Notes: a model not told the origin generated them from the sequence alone. A stretch of 64,000 nucleotides of DNA from JAHJDS01 sp964569795 (GCA_964569795.1 CAZMVB010000020.1:1-64000); one strand, 5' to 3'; counted from the stretch's first letter, positions 34,496-42,861 are shown. Numbers and translations are program-made.

Positions 34496-34996
34496 ATGTA
34501 CCTGATGCCCGCTACCGAGCCGATTCCCGATGACGTGACCCCGGACATGCTGGACCAGATCGACCAGATCGTCGCCTCTGGAAAGGGCCGGCCCAACGCC
34601 CTGATCCCGGTCCTGCAGCAGGTCCAGGAGGTGGCCGGTTATCTGCCGGTGGCCCTCCAGCAGCGCATCGCCCGGGGGCTGGGGGTGCCGGGGAGCGACG
34701 TGTTCGGCGTGACCACGTTCTACTCGTTTTTCTCGATGGTCCCCCGGGGCCGCAACGTCATCAAGTGCTGCCTGGGCACGGCCTGTTTTGTCGGGGGCGG
34801 CAACGAGACCCTGGAGCGAATCAAGACCTACACCGGCCTCAAGGAGGGGGGGACCAGCCAGGATCGCCGGTTCACCCTGGAGGTGGTCCGCTGCGTGGGG
34901 GCCTGCGGCCTGGCCCCGGTGACGGTCATCAACGAGGACACCCACCGCAAACTGACCGCGGACCGGGTGGTCGAGGTCCTGGACAAGTATGAATGA
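34496..34996 (+). CDS. nuoE: NuoE-like [2Fe-2S] subunit of a bifurcating hydrogenase or formate dehydrogenase type complex
   Basis: This 166-aa thioredoxin-fold protein carries one [2Fe-2S] cluster with ligands CCLGTACF (residues 91-98 region) and CVGACGLAP near 133. It corresponds to HydC/HndA/NuoE, which feeds electrons to or from the FMN subunit NuoF/HydB. AGGAG eight to nine bases before the ATG supports the start. Its end overlaps the next gene by eight bases. It opens a block that ends with nuoF at 41079. The block is therefore probably one transcription unit, although seven accessory genes lie between the two core subunits. Confidence 0.9.
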   Translation: MYLMPATEPIPDDVTPDMLDQIDQIVASGKGRPNALIPVLQQVQEVAGYLPVALQQRIARGLGVPGSDVFGVTTFYSFFSMVPRGRNVIKCCLGTACFVGGGNETLERIKTYTGLKEGGTSQDRRFTLEVVRCVGACGLAPVTVINEDTHRKLTADRVVEVLDKYE

Positions 34997-35366
34997 CGAC
35001 GGTGCCTGGCGCCCGGTCCTGCTGGACGACATCCGGCGGGCCCTGGAGGCGGAGGTCCTGGCCGGGCAGGAGCGGCTGTCCGAGCCGGTGGAGCGGGCCG
35101 ACGCCACGGACCTGATGAGCCAGGTCCTGGCCTTCGCCCGCCCGGGAACCGTCCTGTTGACCGGCCTGACCAACATCCAGGTCGTGAACACGGCCATGGT
35201 CGCCGAGCTGTCCGGCCTGATTTTCGTCAGGGGCCTGAGGCCGCCCGAAGAGGTGATGGCCCGCGGGCGCGCCCTGTCCCTGCCCATGCTCCTCACTTCC
35301 CGCTGTATGTACCGCGCCTGTGGTTTGCTGTACAACCTGGGTCTGCCCGGACTGCTCGTCCCATGA
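34989..35366 (+). CDS. DRTGG-domain protein (first copy)
   Basis: This 125-aa protein fits the DRTGG domain, a small ligand-binding fold also found in pyrophosphatases and phosphotransacetylases. It contains VLLTGLTNIQVVNTAMVAEL near residue 54 and a LPMLLTSRCMYRACGLL end with two Cys. It begins inside the end of nuoE and overlaps the next ATPase gene by four bases. DRTGG genes recur next to HydS-type [FeFe]-hydrogenase relatives in anaerobes, where a regulatory role is presumed but not demonstrated. A second shorter copy lies at 37089. Confidence 0.78.
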   Translation: MNDDGAWRPVLLDDIRRALEAEVLAGQERLSEPVERADATDLMSQVLAFARPGTVLLTGLTNIQVVNTAMVAELSGLIFVRGLRPPEEVMARGRALSLPMLLTSRCMYRACGLLYNLGLPGLLVP

Positions 35367-35803
35367 CCCTGTATCGCGAAGAGTTCGACATCCGGGAGAT
35401 GGACTTCGCCCGGGCCGGCGAGGCGTCCATCCGGATCAAGCACGTCCTCAAGGAGATCGGGGCTGACCCGACTCTGGTCCACCGGGCGGCCATCTGCGCC
35501 TACGAGGCCGAGATGAACGAGGTGATGTACGGCCAGGGGGGAAGGATGACCCTGGAACTGACCGAGGACCGGATTCTGATCCTGGTCGAGGACGACGGCC
35601 CGGGCATCGAGGACATCGACCTGGCCCTGACCGAGGGCTTTTCGACGGCCACCGAGGAGATGCGGGAAATGGGCTTCGGGGCGGGCATGGGCCTGCCCAA
35701 CATCAACCGTAATGCCGGCCGGTTCAAGATCGAGTCGGCCCCGGGACGGGGCAGTCGGCTGGAAATCGTGTTCGACACCGGCTGGCGGGACAAGGGATCA
35801 TGA
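35363..35803 (+). CDS. RsbW-like GHKL ATPase (anti-sigma-factor type kinase)
   Basis: This 146-aa soluble protein is a stand-alone HATPase_c domain like the serine kinase/anti-sigma factors RsbW and SpoIIAB. The N-box is CAYEAEMNEVMYG, followed by VEDDGPGIED and the GFGAGMGLPNI lid segment. Its ATG overlaps the preceding stop by four bases, and its own TGA overlaps the next ATG. No partner anti-anti-sigma gene is adjacent. In this block it probably phosphorylates a Ser/Thr in a neighbouring protein in response to the redox signal; that is inference. Confidence 0.82.
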   Translation: MTLYREEFDIREMDFARAGEASIRIKHVLKEIGADPTLVHRAAICAYEAEMNEVMYGQGGRMTLELTEDRILILVEDDGPGIEDIDLALTEGFSTATEEMREMGFGAGMGLPNINRNAGRFKIESAPGRGSRLEIVFDTGWRDKGS

Positions 35804-37092
35804 CCAACGACCGGGAAAAACCGAAAAAGTCGCATTCGGTCGTCATCGTCGAACCCAAGTGCAACGGCTGCGTGGTCTGCATGAAGGCCTGCCCCACCCG
35901 GGCCATCCGGGTCAAGGCCGGCCGGGCCTACATCATCGGCCAGCTCTGCGTGGACTGCGGCGAGTGCGTTCGGGTCTGTCCCCGTCAGGCGGTCGAGCCC
36001 ATGGTCTCGACCTACCGCGACCTGGCCGAGTTCCAGGTCACGGCCGTCTTTCCCTCGCCGTCCCTGTACAGCCAGTTCGGCGACGAGGTCCTGCCCAATG
36101 ACGTCCTGCTGGCCCTGACCAAGCTCGGTTTTGATTACGTCTATGACATCGGCCCCTTTTGCGAGATGGTCTCCCTGGCCGTGGTGGAATGGCTCAAAAA
36201 TAATCCCGAGCCCCGGCCGATGATCTCGGCCATGTGTCCGGTGGTGGTCCGGCTCATTACGAAACGCTTTCCCGGCCTGATCCCGCTGGTCATCCCCATC
36301 GAGCCGCCCCGCGAGGTGGCCGCCCGTTACATCCGTCGCCTGGTGCGGGCCAAGACCGGCCAGCCCGACGAGGCCATCGGCGTCTTCCAGATCACGCCCT
36401 GCGCCTCCAAGGTCCAGTCCATCAACAGTCCCCTGGCCCTCAAGCGATCCTACCTGACCGGGGCCCTGGGCATCGCCGACCTCTACGGCGACATCTTCAT
36501 GGGCCTCAAGGAGCTGACCCCGGCCGATCACGACCAGATGCTGTTTCGGTCCAGCGGCCTGGGGCTGTCCTGGGACACGGCCGGGGGCGAGGTGATGGGT
36601 CTCCGCAACGTCGAGGGCGCCCTGTCGGTCCACGGCCTGGCCGAGACCATCGAGGTCCTGGAGGACATCGAATCGGGACGTCTGGGGGACATGAATTTCG
36701 TCGAGTGCCGGACCTGTCCCGACGGCTGCCTGGGCGGGTGCCTGACCGTGGCCAACCACTACCGGGCCCGGGCCACGGTCATGAATCTCGTCCAGATGTT
36801 CGGCACCCGGCCCCGGGTCCGTCCGGCCGAGGTCAAGCAGTTGTGGCGCGAGGGGTTTTTTGACATTGAACAGGAGATCCCGCCCACCCCGACCGCCCTG
36901 GGACGAACCCCCCTCGAGGCCCTCCGGACCCTCCAGGAGGCCCAGCGCCTGGAGAGACTTTTGCCCGGCAAGCTGTGCGGGGCCTGCGGCGCGCCGGACT
37001 GCCAGACCCTGGCCGAGGACGTGGTCTTGGGAAGGGCCCAACTGTCCCACTGCCCTTACATGGCGGGCAAAGAACGGGAGGTGTCGGCGTGA
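35800..37092 (+). CDS. HydS-like [FeFe]-hydrogenase-domain protein, likely redox or H2 sensor
   Basis: This 430-aa protein has two [4Fe-4S] ferredoxin motifs (CNGCVVCMKACP at 21-32, CVDCGECVRVCP at 50-61). A shortened [FeFe]-hydrogenase catalytic domain follows, then a C-terminal Fe-S motif LCGACGAPDCQ near 390-400. All four H-cluster Cys positions are kept: C146 (SAMCPVV), C201 (TPCASK) and C306/C310 (TCPDGC). The proton-transfer Cys that normally precedes the first ligand (CCP) is Met145, and the usual GGGQP glycine loop is altered. This fits the putative sensory (HydS) class rather than a fast hydrogenase. It overlaps genes on both sides (ATGA, GTGA). Confidence 0.85.
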   Translation: MTNDREKPKKSHSVVIVEPKCNGCVVCMKACPTRAIRVKAGRAYIIGQLCVDCGECVRVCPRQAVEPMVSTYRDLAEFQVTAVFPSPSLYSQFGDEVLPNDVLLALTKLGFDYVYDIGPFCEMVSLAVVEWLKNNPEPRPMISAMCPVVVRLITKRFPGLIPLVIPIEPPREVAARYIRRLVRAKTGQPDEAIGVFQITPCASKVQSINSPLALKRSYLTGALGIADLYGDIFMGLKELTPADHDQMLFRSSGLGLSWDTAGGEVMGLRNVEGALSVHGLAETIEVLEDIESGRLGDMNFVECRTCPDGCLGGCLTVANHYRARATVMNLVQMFGTRPRVRPAEVKQLWREGFFDIEQEIPPTPTALGRTPLEALRTLQEAQRLERLLPGKLCGACGAPDCQTLAEDVVLGRAQLSHCPYMAGKEREVSA

Positions 37093-37424
37093 CGCTCAAG
37101 GAACTGGCGGACGAGTTGGAAATGATCGTCCTGGCCGGCGGGGACGGCCTGGACCGGGAGGTGAACGGCGGGTACGTCGGCGATCTGTTGAGCGACGTCA
37201 TGGCCAACTCCGCCCCCGGCCAGGTCTGGATCACCGTCCAGGGCCACCTCAACGTGATCGCCGTGGGAACCCTGCGCGAACTGGCCGGCGTGATCCTGGC
37301 CGCCGGTCGCCCACCGGCCGATGAGATGCGGGCCAAGGCCGAGGCCGAGGGCCTGCCCATCCTGAGCAGCCCGATGACCGCCTTCGAGCTGGCCGGCCGG
37401 GTGCACCGGCTGCTCGAGGGCTGA
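37089..37424 (+). CDS. DRTGG-domain protein (second, shorter copy)
   Basis: This 111-aa protein starts with GTG 37089 overlapping the HydS-like stop (GTGA) with GGGAGG upstream. It reads VTLKELADELEMIVLAGGDG, then VNGGYVGDLLSDVMANSAPG and ends LPILSSPMTAFELAGRVHRLL, the standard small DRTGG domain. It differs strongly from the copy at 34989, so it is not a recent duplication. Its last base is the first base of the following ATG. A role in nucleotide or metabolite sensing is inferred. Confidence 0.8.
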   Translation: MTLKELADELEMIVLAGGDGLDREVNGGYVGDLLSDVMANSAPGQVWITVQGHLNVIAVGTLRELAGVILAAGRPPADEMRAKAEAEGLPILSSPMTAFELAGRVHRLLEG

Positions 37425-38167
37425 TGATTTATCGGGCCGATCTGCATCTCCACACCTGTCTGTCCCCTTGCGGCGACCTGGACATGTCGCCCCGGGGGGT
37501 GGTCGAGGCCGCGGTCGCGGCCGGGCTGGATATCATCGCCGTCACCGATCACAACTCGGCCGAAAACGTGGCGGCCGTGGTCCGGGCCGCCGCCGGCCGC
37601 GAGGGGCTGACGGTCCTGTGCGGGATGGAGATCACCTCGGTCGAGGAGGTCCACGTCCTGACCCTGTTCAACGATCCAGAGACGGCCCTGGCCATGCAGG
37701 ACGTGCTGTACGCCAATTTCCCGGGAAAAACCAACCGGCCGGACATCTTCGGCGAACAGGTCGTGGCCAACGAGTTCGACGAGGTCGAGGGCTTCAACGA
37801 GCGGCTGCTCATCGGGGCCTCGCTCCTCCCGCTGACCGAGGTGATCCGGCACTGTCACGCCCTGGGCGGGCTGGCCGTGGCCGCCCACGTGGACCGGCCG
37901 GCCTTTTCCCTGATCGGGCAGTTGGGGTTCGTCCCGCCCGACCTGGAGGTGGACGCCTTCGAGATCTCGGCCCGGGCCGACGAGGCCGACCTGGTGCGCC
38001 AATATCCGGCCCTGGCCGGCCGTCCCCTGCTGCGGGGCTCGGACGCCCATTTTCCCCGGGACATCGGCTCGGCCTGGACCGAGTTCCGGCTCAACAGCCC
38101 GGAATTAGACGAGATTCGGCTGGCCCTTCAGGGCCGGGACGGCCGGATGGTCTCGGAAAAGAGTTGA
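37424..38167 (+). CDS. PHP-domain metal-dependent phosphoesterase
   Basis: This 247-aa protein has the PHP metal site: DLHLHTCLSPCGDLDMSP at the N-terminus, AVTDHNSAEN near 42, an E near CGMEITSVEEVH, AAHVDRPAF near 156 and GSDAHFPRDIG near 205. PHP enzymes cleave phosphoesters or nucleotides. Members of this subgroup recur in hydrogenase accessory clusters. It is coupled to the preceding gene (TGATG) and followed two bases later by the next ATPase. It could hydrolyse a phospho-signal made by the two ATPases; this is inference. Confidence 0.88.
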   Translation: MIYRADLHLHTCLSPCGDLDMSPRGVVEAAVAAGLDIIAVTDHNSAENVAAVVRAAAGREGLTVLCGMEITSVEEVHVLTLFNDPETALAMQDVLYANFPGKTNRPDIFGEQVVANEFDEVEGFNERLLIGASLLPLTEVIRHCHALGGLAVAAHVDRPAFSLIGQLGFVPPDLEVDAFEISARADEADLVRQYPALAGRPLLRGSDAHFPRDIGSAWTEFRLNSPELDEIRLALQGRDGRMVSEKS

Positions 38168-38168
38168 C

Positions 38169-38747
38169 TTGGACGAGATTTCATTACATATTCTCGACGT
38201 TGCGGAGAATTCCCTGATGGCCGGGGCCGATCTGGTCGAGATCGACCTGGAAAAGGACGCCCCGGCCGACAGGCTCCGGCTCAGGATTCGCGACAACGGG
38301 CGCGGCATCCGCCCCGAGGACCTGGCCCGGGTGACCGATCCCTTTTTCACCACCCGGACCACCCGCCGGGTCGGCCTGGGACTGGCCCTGCTGCTGCAGA
38401 CGGCCGAGCAGACCGGCGGGTCGTTCGCCATCGACTCGAACCCGGGGCAGGGGACCGATCTGGCGGTCGAGTTCGGCCTGAGCCACATCGACCGGCCGCC
38501 CCTGGGCGACATGGCCGGGACCCTGATCAACCTGATCATCGGCCGGCCGGAAGTCGATTTCGTCTATCGGCAGCGGATCGTCTGGGACGAGGCCGGCGCC
38601 TGGACGCCGCCGGAGGAATCGATCGATTTCGCCCTGGACACCCGGGAGATCAAGGCCGCCCTGGACGGGGTGTCGCTGTCGCACCCGGAGGTCATCGATT
38701 TTCTCCGGAGCAACGTGGTCGCCGGACTCGAGGGCCTCAAGGACTAA
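38169..38747 (+). CDS. GHKL ATPase of histidine-kinase type (second ATPase of the block)
   Basis: This 192-aa protein has a histidine-kinase-like ATP-binding domain: HILDVAENSLMAGA (N-box), RDNGRGI, DPFFTTRTTR and RVGLGLALL. No phospho-acceptor His domain is present. A C-terminal region of about 80 residues (from DRPPLGDMAGTL) is typical of ATP-binding proteins in these clusters. The TTG at 38169 starts two bases after the PHP stop and is preceded by GGAAAAGAG. It is distinct from the RsbW-like copy at 35363. Confidence 0.82.
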   Translation: MDEISLHILDVAENSLMAGADLVEIDLEKDAPADRLRLRIRDNGRGIRPEDLARVTDPFFTTRTTRRVGLGLALLLQTAEQTGGSFAIDSNPGQGTDLAVEFGLSHIDRPPLGDMAGTLINLIIGRPEVDFVYRQRIVWDEAGAWTPPEESIDFALDTREIKAALDGVSLSHPEVIDFLRSNVVAGLEGLKD

Positions 38748-38789
38748 CTCACACCGACCGCCCGGGCGGCGGACAAGGGACGCGCAGGC

Positions 38790-39173
38790 ATGGCCAAGCT
38801 GAAGCTGGAAGACCTCAAGAAGATCAAGGACAAGGTCCAAAAGGAGACCGCCCTCCGGGCCGGCGGGGCCCGGGCCAAGGTCACCGTCCACATGGGCACC
38901 TGCGGCATCGCCTCGGGGGCCCGCCAGACCATGGACGCCCTCCTGGACGAACTGGCCCAGTCCGGCCGGGACGACGTCATCGTCACCACCTCGGGCTGCC
39001 TGGGACTGTGCAGCCAGGAGCCCATCGTCACCGTCGAACTCTTGGGCGAGGAGCCCATCCGCTACGTCTTCGTCGATGGCAACAAGATGCGGCAGATCTT
39101 CAAGAAACACGTCCTCGACGGCGAGATCCAGGACCAGTTCGTCCTGGCCAAGGGTTCCGAGCACGCCGGATGA
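38790..39173 (+). CDS. HndB-like [2Fe-2S] ferredoxin-domain protein
   Basis: This 127-aa thioredoxin-like protein has a Lys/Glu-rich N-terminal helix, then VHMGTCGIASGARQ near residue 33 and TTSGCLGLCSQEP near 66. These Cys resemble the [2Fe-2S] site of HndB/HydD-type subunits, though only three Cys are visible. HndB-type subunits lie between nuoE and nuoF homologues in NADP-reducing hydrogenase operons, as here. It ends 97 bases before nuoF. Function is electron transfer in the NuoE/F-type module. Confidence 0.82.
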   Translation: MAKLKLEDLKKIKDKVQKETALRAGGARAKVTVHMGTCGIASGARQTMDALLDELAQSGRDDVIVTTSGCLGLCSQEPIVTVELLGEEPIRYVFVDGNKMRQIFKKHVLDGEIQDQFVLAKGSEHAG

Positions 39174-39270
39174 TCGTTAAATCCAGTTAATTTGACGTGG
39201 TACCTCGGGGTGAAACGGGCCTTCCAGCGGTTGGGCTGAGCACCTCCGTCTCAATCTACGGAGTACGTAA

Positions 39271-41079
39271 ATGAAAACCTTTCGCGCGCACTGGTTGATC
39301 TGCAGCGGGACCGGATGTCAATCGGCCGGGTCCCCGGCCGTCCGGGAGGCCCTGGAGGCGGAAATAGAAAGGCGGGGCCTGGCCGAGGAGGTCAAGGTCG
39401 TCGAGACCGGGTGCAACGGCTACTGCGCCGCCGGCCCGGTCATGGTCGCCTATCCCGAGGGGATCTTCTATCAGCTCCTGACGGCCGAGGACGTCCCCGA
39501 ACTGGTCGAGGAGCACCTGGTCAAGGGCCGGCCGGTCCAGCGTCTCCTGTACCGGGAGCCCGAGAAGAAGGAACTCATCCCCGAGATGCTGGACATCCCC
39601 TTCTTCGCCCACCAGAAGCTGATCGTGCTGCGCAACAAGGGGATGATCGATCCCGAGGTCATCGACGAGTACATCGCCCGGGACGGTTACCTGGCCGCGG
39701 GCAAGGCCCTGTTGGAGATGGAGCCGGCCCAGATCATCGACGAGGTCAAGAAATCGGGTCTCCGGGGCCGGGGCGGCGGCGGCTTTCCGACCGGCCTCAA
39801 GTGGGAGTTCTGCGCCAAGACCCCGGGCGACGTCAAGTACGTCCTGTGCAACGCCGACGAGGGAGACCCCGGGGCGTTCATGGACCGCTCGGTCCTGGAG
39901 GCCGATCCCCACGCCGTCCTGGAGGGGATGCTCATCGCCGCCAAGGCCATCGGCGCCAACCACGGCTACATCTACTGCCGGGCCGAGTACCCTCTGGCGG
40001 TCAAGCGCCTGAACATCGCCATCGGCCAGGCCCGGGAGTACGGCCTGCTGGGTACCGACATCATGGGCTCGGGCTTTGACTTCGACCTGGAGATCTATCA
40101 GGGCGCCGGGGCCTTTGTCTGCGGCGAGGAAACGGCCCTGATGACCTCCATCGAGGGCCGGCGGGGCATGCCCCGGCCCCGGCCGCCCTTCCCGGCGGTC
40201 AAGGGCTTGTGGCAGAGGCCGACCGTCCTGAACAACGTCGAGACCTACGCCAACGTCGCCCAGATCGTCCAGCACGGCGGCGAGTGGTACGCTGCAATCG
40301 GCACCGAGACCTCCAAGGGTACGAAAGTCTTCGCCCTGACCGGGGCGGTCAACAACATCGGCCTGGTCGAGGTCCCCATGGGCACGCCCCTGCGGACCAT
40401 CATCTATGACATCGGCGGCGGCATCCCGGGCAAGAAACGCAAGTTCAAGGCGGTCCAGCTGGGCGGGCCCTCGGGCGGGTGCATCCCCGAGGAATACCTG
40501 GACCTGCCCTGCGACTACGAGGCCATCACCCAGGCCGGGGCGATCATGGGTTCGGGCGGCATGATCGTCATGGACGACCAGACCTGCATGGTCGATATGG
40601 CCCGGTTCTTCATGGACTTCGTCCAGGACGAGTCCTGCGGCAAGTGCACCCCCTGCCGCGAGGGCACCCGCCGGATGCTCCAGATCCTGGAGCGCATCAC
40701 CTCGGGAGAAGGCCGCGACACGGACATCGACCTGCTCCAGGAGCTGGCCAGGATCATCAAGGACGCCGCCCTGTGCGGCCTGGGCCAGACCGGTCCCAAC
40801 CCGGTCCTGTCCACCCTCCGCTACTTCCGGGACGAGTACGAGGCCCACATCTTCGAGAAGAGGTGCCCGGCCAAGCGCTGTCCGCACCTGCTCCATTTCG
40901 TGGTCGATACCGACAAGTGCACCAGTTGCGGCCTCTGCTTCCGCAACTGTCCGGTGGACGCCATCGTCTGGACCAAGGCCAAGAAGGGCGAGGAGAAAAA
41001 GCCGGCCTGGATCGACCGGGACAAATGCGTCAAGTGCCTGACCTGCATCACCTCCTGTAAGTTCGACGCCATCGACTGA
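39271..41079 (+). CDS. nuoF: NuoF/HydB-like NAD(P)H- and FMN-binding subunit with extra ferredoxin domains
   Basis: This 602-aa subunit exchanges electrons between NAD(P)H, FMN and iron-sulfur clusters in bifurcating hydrogenases or formate dehydrogenases. It begins with a [2Fe-2S] domain (CSGTGCQSAG, then TGCNGYCAAGP). NADH/FMN motifs follow (GLRGRGGGGFPTGLKW near 162, NADEGDPGAFMDR near 190), then an SLBB domain and the SCGKCTPCREG cluster near 450. It ends with a two-cluster ferredoxin (CTSCGLCFRNCP and CVKCLTCITSC). This is the HydB/HndC architecture. A catalytic HydA/HndD or FdhA subunit usually accompanies it, but the next sequence is an AT-rich islet. Confidence 0.94.
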   Translation: MKTFRAHWLICSGTGCQSAGSPAVREALEAEIERRGLAEEVKVVETGCNGYCAAGPVMVAYPEGIFYQLLTAEDVPELVEEHLVKGRPVQRLLYREPEKKELIPEMLDIPFFAHQKLIVLRNKGMIDPEVIDEYIARDGYLAAGKALLEMEPAQIIDEVKKSGLRGRGGGGFPTGLKWEFCAKTPGDVKYVLCNADEGDPGAFMDRSVLEADPHAVLEGMLIAAKAIGANHGYIYCRAEYPLAVKRLNIAIGQAREYGLLGTDIMGSGFDFDLEIYQGAGAFVCGEETALMTSIEGRRGMPRPRPPFPAVKGLWQRPTVLNNVETYANVAQIVQHGGEWYAAIGTETSKGTKVFALTGAVNNIGLVEVPMGTPLRTIIYDIGGGIPGKKRKFKAVQLGGPSGGCIPEEYLDLPCDYEAITQAGAIMGSGGMIVMDDQTCMVDMARFFMDFVQDESCGKCTPCREGTRRMLQILERITSGEGRDTDIDLLQELARIIKDAALCGLGQTGPNPVLSTLRYFRDEYEAHIFEKRCPAKRCPHLLHFVVDTDKCTSCGLCFRNCPVDAIVWTKAKKGEEKKPAWIDRDKCVKCLTCITSCKFDAID

Positions 41080-41146
41080 AACATAAAGCTAACGGTTGTT
41101 ATTGGAAACATTTACAGAACCATTTTTGAAAATGATAAGAATTTAA

Positions 41147-41175
41147 TTGACAATTGTTGGGAGTTAAGATAATAA
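41147..41175 (+). promoter_or_regulatory. Promoter of the DUF6338 islet
   Basis: TTGACA (41147-41152), a 17-base spacer, then TAATAA (41170-41175). It lies about 50 bases before the DUF6338 ATG, inside AT-rich sequence that starts directly after nuoF. Confidence 0.6.
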
Positions 41176-41227
41176 TATTAAAAAGTAGTTGATTGTTATA
41201 GCGAATATTTGTCTGGAGATTAAAGTT

Positions 41228-41818
41228 ATGAACGTATGGACAATTGACAGGATTATCATTTTTTTATTTTTATTTATTCCCGGCTTCATTTCCATTAAAG
41301 TGTACGATCTATTCGTATCCCGTGAGCCACGTGACTTTTCTAAATCCATTCCAGAGGTAATGGGATACAGTGCCCTAAACTTCGTATTTTTCTCCTGGTT
41401 GCTAATTTTAATTCACACTGGGAACTTTGTTGAGAAATATTTCGTATGGTATTTAATAATCATTTTCATCATTGGTTGTATTTTTCCTATTATTTGGCCT
41501 ATCATATTCTTCTTTATCAGAAAATCTCATTTTTTGCAAAAGTATACGGTTCATCCAATATTGAAACCATGGGATTTCGTGTTTGGAAAAAGGGAGCCGT
41601 ATTGGGTTGTAATACATCTAAAAAATGGGGATATGATATGTGGTAAATACGGATACAGGTCTTTCTCTTCTTCATACCCTGCTCCTGAACAGATATACTT
41701 GGAGGAGGTGTGGTACCAAGAGGACGGCGTTTTTACCGAACCAGTAGATCGTTCGGCAGGTATCATTGTCATGGGTGATGAGATTAGGGCAGTTGAATTC
41801 ATGGAATATCTAGGGTAG
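41228..41818 (+). CDS. DUF6338 family membrane protein
   Basis: This 196-aa protein has three hydrophobic segments (about residues 8-25, 45-62 and 70-95). A cytoplasmic-type C-terminal domain follows with EPYWVVIHLKNGDMICGKYG, a short beta-rich region typical of DUF6338. Function is unknown. ATG 41228 is preceded by GGAG at nine bases; the longer frame from 41189 is less likely. The composition is AT-rich, unlike the flanking genes, which suggests recent transfer. It is followed 32 bases later by a tiny GYQP-motif gene in the same orientation, so the two probably form a cassette. Confidence 0.75.
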   Translation: MNVWTIDRIIIFLFLFIPGFISIKVYDLFVSREPRDFSKSIPEVMGYSALNFVFFSWLLILIHTGNFVEKYFVWYLIIIFIIGCIFPIIWPIIFFFIRKSHFLQKYTVHPILKPWDFVFGKREPYWVVIHLKNGDMICGKYGYRSFSSSYPAPEQIYLEEVWYQEDGVFTEPVDRSAGIIVMGDEIRAVEFMEYLG

Positions 41819-41850
41819 AATTATTGTAGGAACAAAACCGAGGTGAAACA

Positions 41851-42045
41851 ATGGGCGAAGAATCAAAGTCAAAATCAAAAATTAAACCAATGGGAGGTCC
41901 TTTTACCGGAGGCTACCAACCGGTGCTCGATGGCAACCAAGAGAAAAAGGGCTACCAGCCGGTAGTGAATCAAAGCGGCCAAAATCAGACACCCAAGCCT
42001 CCCCAGCAGATTTCGACAGTACCGCCTAAAAAGTCGTCCAAATAG
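41851..42045 (+). CDS. Tiny GYQP-repeat protein, companion of DUF6338
   Basis: This 64-residue protein is hydrophilic and probably disordered. It has two copies of a GYQPV motif (GGYQPVLDGNQ and KGYQPVVNQSG), then a Pro/Lys-rich tail. There is no signal peptide, membrane helix or Cys. GAGGTG lies at good distance before the ATG. I do not recognise a characterised homologue. Its place directly behind the DUF6338 gene in the same AT-rich islet suggests they act together. Confidence 0.65.
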   Translation: MGEESKSKSKIKPMGGPFTGGYQPVLDGNQEKKGYQPVVNQSGQNQTPKPPQQISTVPPKKSSK

Positions 42046-42322
42046 TACTGGTAGACGGCCTCAACGTGATTTAACTATCAGGGCCGGTATAGCGTTGCCC
42101 AGTCGCTTCCCCCCTCTCACCCGCTCTACTGCATCGCCTCAACAATCCTAGAAACTGGGCAAAACCATGGTCCGGGCTGAAAATTTGTGTCCTGCCCTTT
42201 AAGCGCCGGACTGTTTCTGGTAATCTTAAAACAAATGTCAGAGGGGAACGCCGGTCAGGGGTGCTCTACGCCGGCGAAGTCGGAAGAGATTGGCCCGCAA
42301 CCACCCAAGAGGAGGGGGAAGG

Positions 42323-42799
42323 ATGCCTCTGGAAAAACATTGCTGGGATTTCGCTCGGTCGGATTTTGACACCATCAACCGCAACGCCAGCCTCAAGCAG
42401 GCCTATGACCTGTTGATGAAAAACCTGGAAGGACCGCCGCACCGGCCGGGGATCGTCGTCGTTGACGACGAGGGCAAGTACGCCGGGATGTACACCATCG
42501 AGGACCTGTCCTCCGATCTCAACCAGTTCTACAAGGACGCCTGTGCCAAGGAGGGGGGCCGCGACTGGGGCGACGCGTTCTTCAACCTGTGCGAGCTGGC
42601 CGGTGTAATGAAGATCGGCGAGAAGCTGGTCAAGCGGGGCCGGAACCTGATGGGCAACTCGCCCTTTTCCAAGGCGGTCGAGATCGTTCTGGACAAGCGG
42701 GTGGCCATGGTCGCCGTGATCGACGAGACCGGGGCCTGCAACGGGGTCATCACCCGGGCCCAGGTGCTCAAGGAACTGGAGCCCAAGATCTTCAAATAA
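42323..42799 (+). CDS. CBS-domain protein
   Basis: This 158-aa soluble protein has two degenerate CBS motifs (PGIVVVDDEGKYAGMYTIEDL near 43-65 and VAMVAVIDETGACNGVITRAQVL near 128-152) separated by a helical insert with KLVKRGRNLMGNS. CBS pairs bind adenine nucleotides and regulate partner proteins. No fused effector domain is present. ATG 42323 follows GGAGGGGGAAGG. The leader from 42046 to 42322 contains a GCCGG/CCGGC hairpin near 42250-42275 but no riboswitch I can name. Target unknown. Confidence 0.82.
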   Translation: MPLEKHCWDFARSDFDTINRNASLKQAYDLLMKNLEGPPHRPGIVVVDDEGKYAGMYTIEDLSSDLNQFYKDACAKEGGRDWGDAFFNLCELAGVMKIGEKLVKRGRNLMGNSPFSKAVEIVLDKRVAMVAVIDETGACNGVITRAQVLKELEPKIFK

Positions 42800-42861
42800 C
42801 GGCTTCCAGGATCGGCCCCGCCCCGTCCGGACCGGCGCGGTCCGGGCCGGCGGGAGTCGAA

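Noticed and set aside
42046..42322. Possible riboswitch before the CBS gene
   Set aside because: The CCCGCAAC and GGTGCTC strings recalled a cobalamin element, but the B12 box and the conserved core order are absent; only a simple GCCGG/CCGGC hairpin remains.
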